A DNA stretch of 64,000 nucleotides from NCBI GenBank assembly GCA_032433765.1, contig JAVIAB010000073.1, positions 64,746,199-64,810,198 on the forward strand, given 5' to 3'. Origin of the DNA: Megaustenia siamemsis (lineage: Eukaryota > Mollusca > Gastropoda > Stylommatophora > Ariophantidae). The notes beneath the pieces are model-generated. The model saw only the letters and a program-made list of their open reading frames with translations, had not been told where the DNA came from and did not search any database. Below are positions 1-14,300 of this stretch, in pieces. How positions within the stretch are numbered: the stretch's first letter is position 1; each line of letters begins with the position of its first letter. Position numbers and translations under genes: made by a program.

Positions 1-1857
1 TCTTATACACCCACTAAGTTTCTCATTTCTGGCTGTGTTCATCTTAACTCCCATCTCTTTCATCCAAATAAGTGATGTGAACTCATGGTTGTCAAAGTCC
101 TGTGCCCTTTCCACATCTTGGAAGGCATTGATGATGTCCGCTCAATTCATCAGTTGACCATCTTCAATAACAGCACAGCTAGCCAACCAGTCCATTCTTT
201 CATTTCCCTGTATTCCTGCATGTCCAGGGACGCAGACAAAGGTGGTTCTATGTATTTTTGGCTTCTGCAATGACTCTACCAGTTGCCTGCATGCAGAGCC
301 GATACCCATTGCCTGTGTACAGAGCCCACCTCCACTTTTTTAATCATGCTCATCGAATCATTTAATATGCAGGTGTGGGTGTAGTCTTGTGACTCTAGCC
401 AGATGAATGCCCTGGTCACTGCCATCATCTCCATCGTCATGCTACTCGTGGTCACAACATATGCACCACTGTCTTCTTTGACTATTGTGCCTGCCAAGCA
501 TGCTGTAAATGCCCATGCACTCCTTTGGTGTATAATGTATCCATCTTTGTGTATAATGGATCCATCTGTATAGATGACTGCATCTTTCTCATCGGTGTTA
601 TTCCCTGTGTTGAGCTTGTGGTGCAATGGATGCTCTGTATTTGTACTAATCTTCAGGTATGCTCGTGCACTCCAGATCTTGATTCTGTCATCCATGGTTG
701 GAAGGTCAAGAAGATACCTCATTGCTACACAGGGAGTGTCCCTTGTACATCCCAGGATAATGCGCATGGCTTCATTCTGTATTTTCTCCAGCCTATCAAT
801 TTGAGTCGTACTGACAGTAAGAATTGCCAGGGCATACTCGATTGGTGCGAGGACTAGTCCCTGGAACAGAAAGGTAAGTAGCCTCTGCTTGGTTTTTTTT
901 CAGCTGCCATGACCTTCCAGGCGGCTAATCCTTTACGAGATTTTGTTATCACATGGTCGATGTGGTCCCTAAAACACAGAGCCTCCAATCAAACTTAACT
1001 CTGAGGTACATCATCAACTTTTCCCTGGTCACCTCATCAGCTCCCATTCCTACCACCAGTGTTTCCATGTTAACGATATGATTGTTAAGGGAGAACCATG
1101 AAACTGATGCTTTATTAGGATTCACCAAGGCACCTGAAACCCCACACCAGGAAGAAATGCGATCGAGTTCATCTTGCATTGTGGAGGCTATTCCCCATCT
1201 GTCTCTTCCCTGTCGATATACCAGAATATCATCAGCAAAAGTCATAGTTCTTCCCCTCCCATCCAGCTGTTGTTATATCTATGTGGGTGGGTGTGGGTTG
1301 TTATATCTATGCGCATATCTGTTCAAGGTGACAGGTGAGTACACAGGCAACTATTTTCTCCAATAGCTTGCCAGCAGTGTTTTGCATCATGATGTTTCTG
1401 TAGGCACTGATCTGAGAATGGTACTTGATTGGCTTTGGTAGCGGTAGTAAGTAGCTGTATAGCCACACATCCTTAATCTGACCACTCTGAATGCTTGCAT
1501 TAAACTTTTTGTCCAGTTTTTTTCAAGTCATCATCGGTTAAATCACCTATGTTGTCATACCAAACACCATCTGGGCCAGGAGTAGTGTTGTGTGACCTTT
1601 TAAGTGTGCGAATGATATCAGTTGTGATTGTGAAATCTTCTCCCAGCACTATATCCTCACACAATTCTGAGATGACCCCGTATCCTTATTCTGACAGCCT
1701 CCTTTCTTTGGTCAGTCTGCTCAATGTAGCGGGCAAGCAGGGTCTTCCTTTGCTCTCATCAGATCTGTGCCGTATCTTGTTCATACTCTGGAAGTCTGGT
1801 ATGCCTCTGTGTCGTGTTGTGCCATTCATCCTCTTTCTGAATGCGCCAGAACTTTAA
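1..1857 (-). mobile_element. LINE family R (RNase H-bearing, I-like), broken copy 1
   Basis: Reverse-strand non-LTR retrotransposon with RT and RNase H parts in several frames. RT pieces: TTPGPDGVWYDNIG near 1560-1600 and MTFADDILVYRQ (FADD catalytic motif) at about 1245. Further left is the thumb and connection region, then RNase H in the frame 767-276 with AVIYTDGS, MEMMAVTRAF and ILNDSMSMI supplying the D-E-D residues. An RNase H after RT places it in the I superfamily rather than RTE. Stops and frame changes make it dead. The 3' end runs off the window at base 1. Confidence 0.85.
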
Positions 1858-2207
1858 GATTTGTAAGTGCACATGAACTGATAACATTCAGTAAGAGCTA
1901 AAGCAACATAAGCTGAATATTAGCTGTGCTGGGAAGTTCATTTACAAGGTTTGACATTATGGGAAATCTAACACTATACTCAATGGTGTTCTTGCTGTTC
2001 CATGTTTGATGCTAAAAAAAAATGCGAGAGTAGCCTGTTTCTATAATTTGCCACCTCCTCCACCCAATAAGTTTTACTCTGCTTTTTCAGTTCTATATTT
2101 TTTAAGTTCTTTGGCAATCACCATTCTTACTATTATATAATATGCTTATACTTATATACATATATGTTTGAAATGTTTGTTTTATTCTTTTTCCCCTTCT
2201 ATTGCAG
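1858..2207. other. DLG5 intron sequence, no feature seen
   Basis: AT-rich intron between the family R LINE and the first exon. The last 40 bases form the pyrimidine tract and acceptor of that exon. Confidence 0.5.
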
Positions 2208-2310
2208 GTCTGTGGGATCAACATGAGGAATGCTAATTACAAACATGCAGTTACTGTGCTCAGTCAGTGTGGTGATAACCTCACAATCAAAGTCCAGTAC
2301 AATCCTGAAA
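2208..2310 (+). CDS. DLG5: DLG5 exon 1 of window: C-terminal half of PDZ3
   Basis: Reads VCGINMRNANYKHAV and ends at IKVQYNPE, the last strand-helix-strand part of a PDZ domain. The acceptor is a pyrimidine tract plus attgcag at 2201-2207; the donor gtaagt begins at 2311. Starts in phase 0 and ends with one base of a split Lys codon. The first half of PDZ3 must lie upstream of base 1, since no PDZ start is seen in 1-2207. Confidence 0.93.
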
Positions 2311-5300
2311 GTAAGTGTCCTTGTGTATTATTTCAGTTGATATAAATTGACTTAGTTAAAATATAGTTAAAGAAAATTTCTGAGACTAGACAAACAAAAT
2401 GAAGGCATATTTGTGCAGGTATTGAATTAGCATTATATGACTCATATCAGCAGGTCAGTCATGTTTTCATGATGCGGATGTAAAAGTTATTACCATTTAA
2501 CTGTTACATTTGGAATTCAAAAAATAAGATTTTCTTTGAACTTTTGCTACACACTGTGTGTTTACCCAAGCAGACACACAAGAATTGGATGCTGTAATCA
2601 TTTCCTGGGTTACGTTAAATTTATGGCCTGAAATTAGAACCATATCGTTTACACGGAAACACCAGTGGTACAAATGGAGTTGATGAGGTGACCAGGGACA
2701 GGTTGATGACATACCTAGGAGTTAAGTTTTATCGCAGCCTTTTTTAGGGACCATGTTGACAATGTAATAACAAAATCCTGCAAAGGATTAGCTGCCTTGA
2801 AAGTCATGGCACCTGCCAACACCGAGCAGAGGCTACTTACCCTTCTATTCCAGGGACTAGTTGTTGCAGCAATTGCAAGTGACACTCCATGTGTAGCAAT
2901 GAGGTACCTTTTTGACTTTTAAACCATGGGTTTCAGGATCAAGATCTGCAGGGCACGAGCATACCTGAAGATAAGTGCAGATAAAGTGCATTCATTGCAC
3001 CATGAGCTCAACACAGAGATAGGTGTCAGGCTAAAAAGAGGCACATCATAAATGGGCCAAGCAGAAGAAGTTATCAAACAGGTCTGTGGACTTATATCAA
3101 CACTGGCGAGGAGTGGATACAGGTGACTATATCATTTAGGGGCACATTCTCTTGTATGTAATATTAGACAGGCAATGTAGGGATGTAAAAAGAGGAGTAA
3201 GACAAGGATGCATCCTATCACAAAGCTTGTTCAATTTATACACTGAGCAAATCTTTAAAAACGTCAATGAGATGCCAGGCCTTAGCATTAATGGGAAAAT
3301 AATCAATAACCTAAGATATGCTGATGATACTGTTCCACTAGCAGAAAATCCTAAAGATCTATAACAATTGCTTAATGTGATAAACATGACAAGCAAAAAA
3401 TATGGACTAGATATGAATATCAAAAAGACTAAAACTATGATCATAAACAAAGAAAATTCTCAAGGCCTACAATTAAATATCACAGTTGAGGGAATACATC
3501 TAGAGACAGTCCAGAGCTACAACTTCCTGGGACATACTATAACCAGTGATGGAAAATGCAAAACTGAAATAAACAAAAGAATAGGTATGGCAAAAAGTAA
3601 TTTTAATGCCATGAAAAATATACTAACAACAAAACAAATATCAGCAGGGCTGAAACTAAGAATGGCAAAATGTTACGTCTTCTCAATATTCCTGTATGGT
3701 GCAGAAACATGGACATTAGACAAGAAAACAGAACAGAAAATTGAAGCCTTTGAAATGTGGATTTATAGAAGAATAGGTAGAATTGGATGGAAACAAAAGA
3801 TAACAAACGATGAAGTTTTAAAACAGCTGAAAATTCAAAGAGAACTACTAAATACAATCAAGACAAGACAAATGAAATGTTTGGGGCATGTTAAAAGACA
3901 CAACAGCCTACTAAAAATAATATTGGAAGGAAAAATACAAGGTAAAAGAGGCAGAGGCAGACCAAGACTAACATGGACGAGTAACATCAAAAGATGGACA
4001 AGTCAATCTATGTCAGCCTGCACCATCAAAGCAAGAAACAGAGTAGAATGGCAATCCATGGTAGCCAACCTTCATTGCGGAGAAGGCACTCGATGATAAT
4101 GATGAAATAAAACAGTCCCTTTTGTACAATACTGTCATTCTATTAATGATACACTTGAAAAAAAAACTAACATCAAAGGAAACAAATTCAAAACTCAGGA
4201 TCACCAGAAGTAGAAATTAGGAAGGATGGGGGGGGGGGGGGGGGGGGGGGGGGTTTTGCCTGCAGCAAAACTCTAATTTCAAGAATTTGTATTTTGAGGT
4301 GGTAAATTTTACAATAGAATCATTATATGGGGTTAAGAAAAATGCAAACAAAACAAAAGTCAGAAAATATTTAAGAACTTTAGAAAATCAAAGCTATGTC
4401 CTTAAGCACACTAGACCAGTATGCTGTGAGCTTGATCAGTTTGAATAAATAGACATTTAAAAGAAAAATACCGTTAATGGCTTTTTTTTTTCTCCATTTG
4501 CCAGCTTTCACCTCTGGCGAGTTACCCTATAGGAACTGAATTTTGTGTGTTGATCCATTTTTCCCTGGCAGTCGTGTGCACAGGGCAGGGTCCCTCACTC
4601 CACAGGCAGATAACTCTATCTTCAGAGGTACTCAATATTTTTTTCCGTCGATGAGTAATTGACTTTTCAAGCCTGGCCTCGCTGCTGAGACCTGAAGTGG
4701 TTGCCTCAGAGAGAAATCGCAAATAAAAATCCCAACTGGTACAGCTGGGATTTGAAATCATAACCTTGCTTCAAACTTTTGTTGCTACCAAATATATTTA
4801 AAAAAAAAGAAAACAGCTTTATATTTTTTTCTAATTGATCATCCTTGTAATTATTTCTAAATGTTTATTTGACTATACAGAGTATGCTGACCATCAAGAT
4901 GCATCCAGCACCACATCAATTAATTCTTCTCTAACCACATCCCCAAACTATTCCACTCAGCAAGCAAGTGATAAAACTTTACAGAAGCACCAGTCCAGCC
5001 CCAATAAAAATTGCATACCAGGGTATCTATGTTGTTTATCCTATATCTTATCTTATATTTTGTGCTTCATTATTATTTTTACTAAAAGCAGTAAAATAAA
5101 ATAGTGCACACTAGCAGTAATGGAAATTAATTTTTTTAATGTGCAAATGTTAGTAACCTCTTACTGTCAAAACTGAAAATACTTCTACAAATGTTAGTTA
5201 CCTTTTACTGTCAAAACTGAAAATACTTTTAATAATGAATATTGCTAAATTAATTAATGCTAACATCAATTTTGCAAGGAAAGTGTAATGGATACATAAG

Positions 5301-8300
5301 TTTGATTTTTATCCAAGCATTTTTTTTTTTTTATGGAAGATGGCGATGTGCTTGAAATATTTATATCAAATTTTCTGCCTCATGCTCCATTAAGTTTTGA
5401 ACTGTTTTTCTTTAGATCAGGAGATGTGAGTCCAGATAAAAGACGTTACATAACTCTAAAAAAAAGTAATCCAAACATGATTGGGCCAGGCTTTTCGTTT
5501 GTTGGTGGCAATGCTGTTGGAATATTTGTTCATGATGTTTACCGGGATTGCTTTGTGGGAGGCACACATTCCTTGCAGAGTGGGGATCACATTTTGGAGG
5601 TAAGTGGTACATTTATAATAAATTGGAATATGTGTATATTTTATGTCTCCTTTCATAACACCATCTTTTCTTTTGTTTTCCTTCATTTCTGACCATTAAT
5701 CTTTGCCTACCATAACACAGAGCAGCAATATATTAATATTAAACATTTATAACACTTATTTAATTATTTCATGATGAAAGGGACAAAAAGCCAGACATAA
5801 AATGTATATACAACTATAAAATCCTGAAATCCGAAGTAGAAAAAGCCATAAAAACGATGAAAAAGGGAAAAGCAGCAGGGCTTGACAATATACAGATAGA
5901 GATGATACAGGCTCTAGAAGAGTTTGGCGTCGAAGTGATCACAGACATATGCAATGACATATACCATACAGGATACATACCAAATGATCTAAAAACATCA
6001 ACTTTCATTGCATTGCCTAAAAAGAATGGTGCAGTTGAATGCAGTGACTTCAGAACAATAAGCCTAATGAGCCAGGTAACAAAAATTTTACTAAAAGTTA
6101 TACAAGGAAGGATTCAGAATAAAATCAATACTGAATTAGAGGAGCAACAATTTGGATTAAAGAAAAACAGTGGGACAAAAGAAGCCATATTCAGCATGAG
6201 AACATTGATTGAAAAGTACACAGAAGTAAACAAACCAATATATGCCTGCTTTATAGACTACACCAAAGCTTTCGATAGAATACACCATAACCAACTTATA
6301 GACTGCCTAAAGGATATAAATCTGGACGACACAGACATACGACTAATATGTAATTTGTACTGGGAGCAAACAGCAATAATAAGATATAATAAGGAGAACT
6401 CTACACCCATGGACATAAAAAGAGGAGTAAGACAAGGATGCATCCTATCACCAAGCTTGTTCAATCTATACACTGAGCAAATCTTTAAAAACATCTCAGA
6501 GATACCAGGTCTAAACATTAATGGAAAGATAATCAATAACCTGAGATATGCTGATGATACTGTTCTACTAGCAGAAAATCCTAAAGACCTACAACAATTG
6601 CTTAATGTGATAAACACAACAAGCAAAAAATATGGACTAGAAATGAATATCAAAAAGACTAAAACTATGATCATAAACAAAGAAAATTCTCAAGACCTAC
6701 AATTAAATATCACAGTTGAGGGAACACATCTGAAGACAGTCCAGAGTTACAACTACCTAGGACATACTATAACCAATGATGAAAACTGAAATAAACAAAA
6801 GAATAGGTATGACAAAAAGTAATTTTAATGCCATGAAAAATATACTAACAAGAAAACAAATATCAGCAGGGCTGAAACTAAGAATGGCAAAATGTTACAT
6901 CTTCTCAAAATTCCTGTATGGTGCAGAAACATGGACATTAGACAAGAAAACAGAACAGAAAATTGAAGCCTTTGAAATGTGGATTTATAGAAGAATAGGT
7001 AGAATTGGATGGAAACAAACGATGAAGTTTTAAAACAACTGAAAATAAAAAGAGAACTGCTGAACACAATTAAGACAAGACAAATTAAATTTTTGGGGCA
7101 TGTTAAAAGACACAACAGCCTACTAAAAGCAATATTGGAAGGAAAAATACAAGGCAAAAGAGGCAGAGGCAGACCAAGACTAACATGGACGAGTAACATC
7201 AAAAGATGGACAAGTCAATCTATGTCAGCCTGCACCATCAAAGCAAGAAACAGAGTAGAATGGCGATCCATGGTAGCCAACCTCCATTGCGGAGAGAGCA
7301 CACGATGATGATGATGATGATAACACTTATCTTTATCCCATAACCCTGTGGATTGTTGGGGAACCACTGACAGTATTTGCCAACCTTCTCCATTTATCTC
7401 TATCTTCTGTCATTCTTGGGACTCTGTGACCTCTAGCTCTGTCAATTCTTTAATGTTATATTCACATCTTTTTCTCTACTAACCCTTCTCACTCTTTTCA
7501 CAGTGCCTTGCAGAATGGTCTTTGCTAGATCAGATAATCGAGATATGTGACCAAACCATTTCATATTATGCTTCTTCATACCAGTCAACAGATATCCTGT
7601 GCTTCAGTTGTTTGTTGAATCTTTTTGTGAACATTTTCATTTGTGATATTATTGAGTTATTTGCGGGTCATCATCATTGCGCTCCGAACATGTCTATAGG
7701 TGCTCAGATCCCACTACTCAGCAAGTCGTGCAGTGTTCAGCGACTGACAACTCCAGTTCTGTGTTGGTTGATAAGTCTTTTTATACGTCCACTAACTTTC
7801 TCATTTCTGGCTGCCCCATCTTAACTCCCATCTCTTTTATCTGAAGGAGCGATGTGAACTCTCATGGTGTTGAAGTCCTGTGCCCTTCCCACATCTCAGA
7901 GGGCATTAATGATATGTGCCTGATCCATTAGATGACCATTTTCAACGAAAGCGCAGCTAGCCAACCTGTCCACTCCTTAATTTCCCCATACTCCCACATG
8001 TCCAGGGATGCAGACAAAGGTGACACAACATAATTTTGAATGCTGCAATGACTCTACCCATTGCCTGCATACAGATTTCGACTTTTCTTATCATGCTCAT
8101 CAAATCACTTAGTATGCAGGCGTGGGTGTAGTCTTGTGACTCTAACCAGATGAATGTCCCGGTCACTGCTATCACCTCCATCGTCATACTATTAGTGATC
8201 ATAACGTATGCACCACTGTCTTCTTTAATTATTCTGCCTGCTGAGTGTGCTGTAAATACCCGTGGACTCTTTTGGTGTCATATTACAGATCTGTCTGTAT

Positions 8301-11300
8301 AGATGGCTACATCTTCCTCATCGGTGTTATCCCAGATGAATCCGTTTACCTCTGCTTTGACCATGACTGAGTTCTGCTTCCTACATTTCCTGTCAAGTGT
8401 GATAATACATGAGAATGTGCCCCTGAATAATGTAAGCACCGTTATCCACTCCTCACCATTGTTGATATTGGTAAGCCCACAGACCTGTTTGATGACATCT
8501 TCTGCTTGGCCCATTTATGATTTGCCTCTTTTTAGCCTGACACCTATCTCTGTGTTGTGCTTGTGGAGCAATGAATGCTCTTTATCTGCACTTATCTTCA
8601 GGTATGCTCGTGCCCTCCAGATATTGATCCTGTCATCCATGATTGGAAAGTCAAGAAGATACCCGATTGCTACACAGGGAGTGTCCCTTATACACCCCAA
8701 GATAATGTGCATAGCTTCATTCTGTATTTTCTCCAACCTGTTAATTTGTGTCGTACTGACTGTAAGAATTGCTAGGGCATACTCGATTGGTGCGAGAACT
8801 AATCCCTGGAACAAAAGAGTAAGTAGCCTCTGCTCAATGTTGGCAGCTGCCATGACCTTCAAGGCGGCTAATCCTTTTCTGGATTTTGTTATCACATGGT
8901 CAACGTGGTCTCTAAAACACAGTCTGTAATCAAACTTAATTACAATGTACGTCATCAACCTGTCCCTGGTCAGCTCATCAGCTCCCATTCATACCACCAG
9001 TGTTCCGTGTTAACGACATGATTGTTAATGGAGAACCATGCAACTGATGCTTTATTAGGATTAACCAAGGCACCTGATACTCCACATCAGGAAGAGATGT
9101 GATCTAAGTAGCAGGTGCCCAAAATCTTTGATAACAATTAATCTCCATAAGGTTAAGGACTTCCGTTTCCATGATGGCAGAACTAAGTCACGTTCTCTCG
9201 ATCGCTGCAGAAATTGCATTGGGATCTGATTAATTTTGGCTTTCCATTGTAATTTTCTGCATTCAAGTCGAAATGATGTTCTACTTAACATGTCTGCGCT
9301 GCTGAATTGGCGTTGCACGCACGGCAATATTCGGTTTTGACAAATCATGTGTTGTGAATGCGACCTTCCACCATCTAGTGTTGCTCTGCGTTTTATGTCA
9401 CACTGAGTGCTGTTGAATGACCGTTGTGGAGTTGTTTGACGCAAGTTATTTACATTTTACAATGCATTAATGTGGTGGGCTCCGTCAAGTCAGCCGAAGT
9501 TTTATCTCTTTAGGGAATTTGCACCGTTTTTCGTTCGTTGTAGACTGCATTCACTAGAGTAATCATGAATCCATGGGCGCAGCCATTGTGTGTGTGCTAC
9601 GTCATTATAATGGCTCATCGTATATCCCAAGACTGGCCATACGCTAATCTTACGGTTTGTTGTTTGATGTGCGACAGGGATAATCTGACAACGAACAGTG
9701 TTTTACATGTTCGGTTTTATATATTCGGAATTGGAGTCAAACACGATGTCCTAACATCAACAAGAGCTATACATTTTAAAAATATGATGATCATCATTTT
9801 CAGGAGGACGTGAACTTTCGGTCAATATGGTGGATAGGCGGCAGGAACCATTGAAGGCTATGTCTGAAAAGTGTTCCTGGTTGCAGTTTCCTCATATTCC
9901 AAATCTGGCTTGTTGCAGGAGCTACTGAGTTAGGTGCTCTGTGCACACCGTGAGCTGTGTGTTTCATACATTTTGATCATGTTTCGATATTCCAATTGTT
10001 TACGATGAATGCTGATATCATATGACAGGGAACAGCTGGCTGTGTTCACTTTCTGTGCGGTTTCGCCTTATGTCTTTTGGCGTGTGCTGAGACTGTTATG
10101 ATGTGGACTACAGCTACCTTTCTTTGTTTGGGAGATGAGTTAGTAATTCTGATGATTCCACTGGTACAAGCGGCTGAGCAATTATGGATTTTAATTCGTT
10201 TGCAGTGATACCAGGGCCTTCCATAACCAACCAAATAACCAAATCTCCATAACCTGTATTTTCCACTTTAGCTCTGCTGTAAGATTCCATGTTTTGCAAG
10301 CGTGTAGAAAAAGTGATTTAAAGCATGTGCTTATCAACTTGATTTTAAAGCCAAGAGTGATGTTCTCCTCTTTTCTGTGCTTTCTCATCTTTTGCTTTGC
10401 AGAACCTGCTGTAGTTTGCACTTTTCTGGCTGATATTTTAGGTTTTGACAATCTTCATCATTGTGTATTTAAATTTGTCTACTGTTTCAAGTTCTTGTCC
10501 ATTTACTTTTATTTTTGCAACAATGCCCATAAGGTTATTGGTTATCAGCTTTGTTTTTTCAGCTTTGATGTCCATGCAATATGCAGCAGGCGTTTTATTC
10601 ATCATATCAAGTGTGTTAGTTTTTGCTCTGTTCCTGCTAAACGCTGATGTCATCAGCAAACCACAGGTTGTTAATATTTATGTCAATAATTCTAGCAGTA
10701 CTTTCAAGGTCTTCTAGAGCATCCATCATGATGATTTTTTCCAAGAAGTTGTTGAATAAGGTAGGTCGGAGTAAGAAAGAGAGTGTTGATGGCCACTCCT
10801 CTGTCAACCAGATCTTGTTGTAGATATCAGTAAGTACATATGCCAGATGAAGATGATGGGGAAGACATGGAATGATTTTAAAAGAATGGCAAAAAAACAG
10901 AACAACTTGGAAAGTGTTTGTTGAAGACCTATGCTCCACTGGGAGCTAAAAAGGTAGAAGAAGAGACATGTGCCAGGGCCGCTCCCCCTGCCCCCTGCCT
11001 GTATCAGATCAGCTGGAAGATCCACGCAACATGATTTTCCTTGTCTTTTATGACTTTTTCAACTTCATCATGAAGTATATTATAGTCTTCTTCTGCCACA
11101 GACTGTGGCTACTGTAGATAGTATCACTAGATCTCCAGATAGACTTCCAGTCAATATGGCGGATAGGTGGCAAGGACCATTCAGGCTCAGTTTGAAAAGT
11201 GTTCCTTGTTGCAGTTTCCTTATATTCCAAGACTGGCCTGCTGCTGGAGCTACTGAATTTAATGCTTTGTGCACACCATGAGCTGTGTATTTAATCCAAA

Positions 11301-14300
11301 TCATGTTTCAATGTTCCGATTGCTAATGATGATATCGTACGATGAAGGACAGTTCAGTGCAGTTCATGACAATGGAGGTGATGGCAGTGACCAAGGCATT
11401 CAAATGGTTAGAGTCACAAGACTACATCCATGCATGTATACTGAGTGATTCGATGAGCATGATAAAAAAAGTGGAGGCGGGCTTTGTACGCATGCAATGG
11501 GTAGAGTCGTTGCAGAAATCCAAAATACGTAAGGTCACATTTGTCTATGTCCCTGGACATGCGGGAGTACGGGAAAATGAGAGAGCGGACAGGTTGGCTA
11601 GCTGCGCTGTCGTTGAGGACGGGCAACCGATGGATCGGGCGGACATCATAAATGCCCTTCGAGATGTGGGAAGAGCACAAGACTTTGACAAACACAGATC
11701 AACGTCACTTCTTCGGATGATGGAAATGGGAGTTAAGATGGGCACGGCCAGAAATGAGAAACTTGGTGGCCGTGTAAGAAGACTTATCAACCAACATAGA
11801 ACTGGAGTCGTCAGTCGCTGGACACTGAGGGAGTTGCTGAGGAGGGGATCTGAGCACCTATGGACATGTTCGGAGCGCAATGATGATGACCCGCAAATAA
11901 CTCAATAACTCAGTTGCTGCGTTCACTTTCTGTGCTGCTTGGCCTTATGCATATTTAGCTGCTATGATCGGGACTGCAGCTGCCTTTCATTGTTTGGATC
12001 TTTCAATGAGGTGAGTTTTAAATCGAATAATTCCAGTGGAATGGACACTTGAGCAATTATGGATTTTAATTTGTTTGCGGTGATACACTGAGAAGAACAT
12101 TGATGAGAGAGGCAAGAGCAGCAGGAGTCGGCTCCCTCAATGAGATAGAACTGCTTACACAGAACAGAGACAGATGGCGAGATTTGATAAAATATCTTTA
12201 AAAGAAAACTGCTAGAACAAAAATTCATATAGGAGAAGGTGTATCTTGGTCTACGCCCTATGGGCCGGTTACGGCTCGAAAGGCCGTTGATTGATTGATT
12301 GATACTAGGGCCTTCGACTAACCATAACCATAACTACATAGCTCCATTACTTTCAATGTTTTACATTTTGAACATGTGTTCTGTCCATCGATTGATAATC
12401 TCACGTGCTTCGGTGAGATATTTTCCTTATTTATCTGTATGATAAATGATTATGGATCTGTTTTGTCCATAAGCAGTTTGGTCTTTAACCATTTGACATG
12501 CTTATTTACTGTTATTTTTGCTTAAGGTATCCCCTATTTTTTTTTTATTTTTGCTCTATCCAGTTCTCCTTTGCTTTATTCATACTGCTGTGAATGTTTT
12601 GGCTTATAATATCTCTGTATTTTTCTGGTGTGTTTTTCTGATGTTTAAGTTTTCTTTTTACATCATAAAGTTTGATGATTTGTCTAAAAGATTCTCTTGC
12701 AAGATGATTTCGGCTCTTTCTTAGGAGTCTGTCTTTTTGTTCTGTTTTTGAATTTTTGGTGCAGTGGTGATCGGGTAGTCTTTTAAATTTTTCGAACTTG
12801 AATTAGAAAGTTAATTTTAAGCATTGTTCTAAGAGTTTTCTTGTAATTTTTCATACAGAGTAAAACATAATTTATTCATTTCTAACTTTAGATTTATGTA
12901 AGAACTTTCAGCAAAAAAAAACAAAAAAAAAACTGTTTACTACTGATAAATGCTGTGTTTGTTTATTCTAGTTCAACTCTGTGGACTTCCGTGCTATAAC
13001 AGCTGAAAAAGCAACAATGGAACTAACCCGTCCATGTGCGACCATGATGCTTTGTGTTTTCTACAATTTTGCAAGTATGTTTTTTGTTATTTTTTGTCAC
13101 AACATATTTTCAGTGTGTAAATTGCATCTTTTCATATTTTCTCTTCATTGATTTGTCATCTGTTAGTATGTTTTCTATTTTTAAAGCACACAGAAAGAAT
13201 TTCTTCAGAATTTTCATGGTATTCCACTGCTGCGTATTTTCTCTGTGCCATTCCAAATGTAGTAACTAACTGACAGTGATTTTATTGTTATACTGCCTTT
13301 TCAGCCTTGACTTCTAATTCTTCATCTTTATCGTTTGACACTAATTTATAGCTGATTTATTTATTTTAAAAAATATTTCTCTACTCTTGATCCTTATCAT
13401 GTTGTTAAATGTCACATAGAGCTTGTTGTGTTTTTCTATTTTGGGCAATATGTTTGATCTTATCTAATGAGTTTTTGAGCCTGCCAACTTTACTTCTCTT
13501 ATGAGTTCATTTTAGTGTCTCTTTAGGTCTTCCTCTTTTTCTGTATCTTATGTTTCTGTATCTTATGTTTTTTTTTTATGTATCTTATGTAAAAGCCTGT
13601 TTTGGAATTCTCTTGTTGTCTCTTCTCAGCACGTCTGCCATATGTCCGCTCGAAGGGAGAGCTTTGCTTTTCTTTTTTTCAAATCAGAGATGATGGACTA
13701 GATCTCATTATTGTTCTTAGCCATGGGGTCAGTAGGGCAAGGTTTGTAAAATGTAGTGTTGGAGAGTTGGGAATGTCTTAGGAGTAGAGGTCCTTATACA
13801 CCAAGTCACTTCTATTCTCCAATCTACTTTTGGTGGCTTTTGAACACGATAGTAACTATTTGTGACATTTTGGTTAGGAGCCATCTCTAACACTGTAACT
13901 GTGGTTATATTTGAATGCAAATGTTTTCAGCAATTATTTGTCTATATTGAGGGAACAGGCAAATAATTGCAGTAAAGCTGGCAGCAAGGAGCAATTGGTG
14001 AGGTGTAACACACTCCTGCAAGGTATGGTGACAGCTTTACCAAATAAGGAACACAACAAAATATTGATATTTCTGCCTACATGAGGCCGTCCTCATAAAA
14101 TGAGAACATCACAAAAGGACAGCGGCACAACGATAAACTCTACTACACCTAGAATGAGCGGGATTAGTAAATCAATGAGAAATAAAAAGTGGGATAAAAA
14201 ATCAAATGATAAAACAAAAGGGACATGTACTAAATTATAGAAGAATCATCATCATCATATGCAATGCTGATTTGTGTAGGTGATCATGTCCTTTCACAAT

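Larger units (their letters stand above)
11141..12340 (+). repeat. Interspersed repeat A, copy 2 (host of two insertions)
   Basis: A-family landmarks occur in three blocks: 11141-11360 (caatatggcggataggtgg to gatgatatcgtacgatg), 11908-12082 (gttcactttctgtgctgc to gcggtgatac) and 12306-12340 (tagggccttcgactaac). A LINE R tail fills the first gap and a LINE E tail the second. The whole repeat sits inside LINE G. Confidence 0.75.
10237..12790 (-). mobile_element. LINE family G, split by nested insertions
   Basis: One degraded reverse-strand LINE seen in three blocks. 12790-12341: linker before RT (EIINRWTEHMFKM). 11140-10966: RT start (EVEKVIKDKE, then LIQAGG). 10834-10237: VLTDIYNKIWLTEEWP, an internal deletion, then ININNLWFADDISVFSRN (FADD motif) and CKTWNLTAELKWKIQVMEIW. 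The blocks are in the right order for one element. The first gap holds repeat A copy 2, the second a family F tail. Confidence 0.7.

Noticed and set aside
6258..6680. 140-residue reverse ORF (and the similar 3136-3450, 6825-7202)
   Set aside because: Shadows of the family T reverse transcriptase on the other strand.
11342..11908. domesticated RNase H gene
   Set aside because: Although open, it is 5'-truncated mid-domain, ends in a LINE tail and is inserted in another repeat, so it is a LINE copy.
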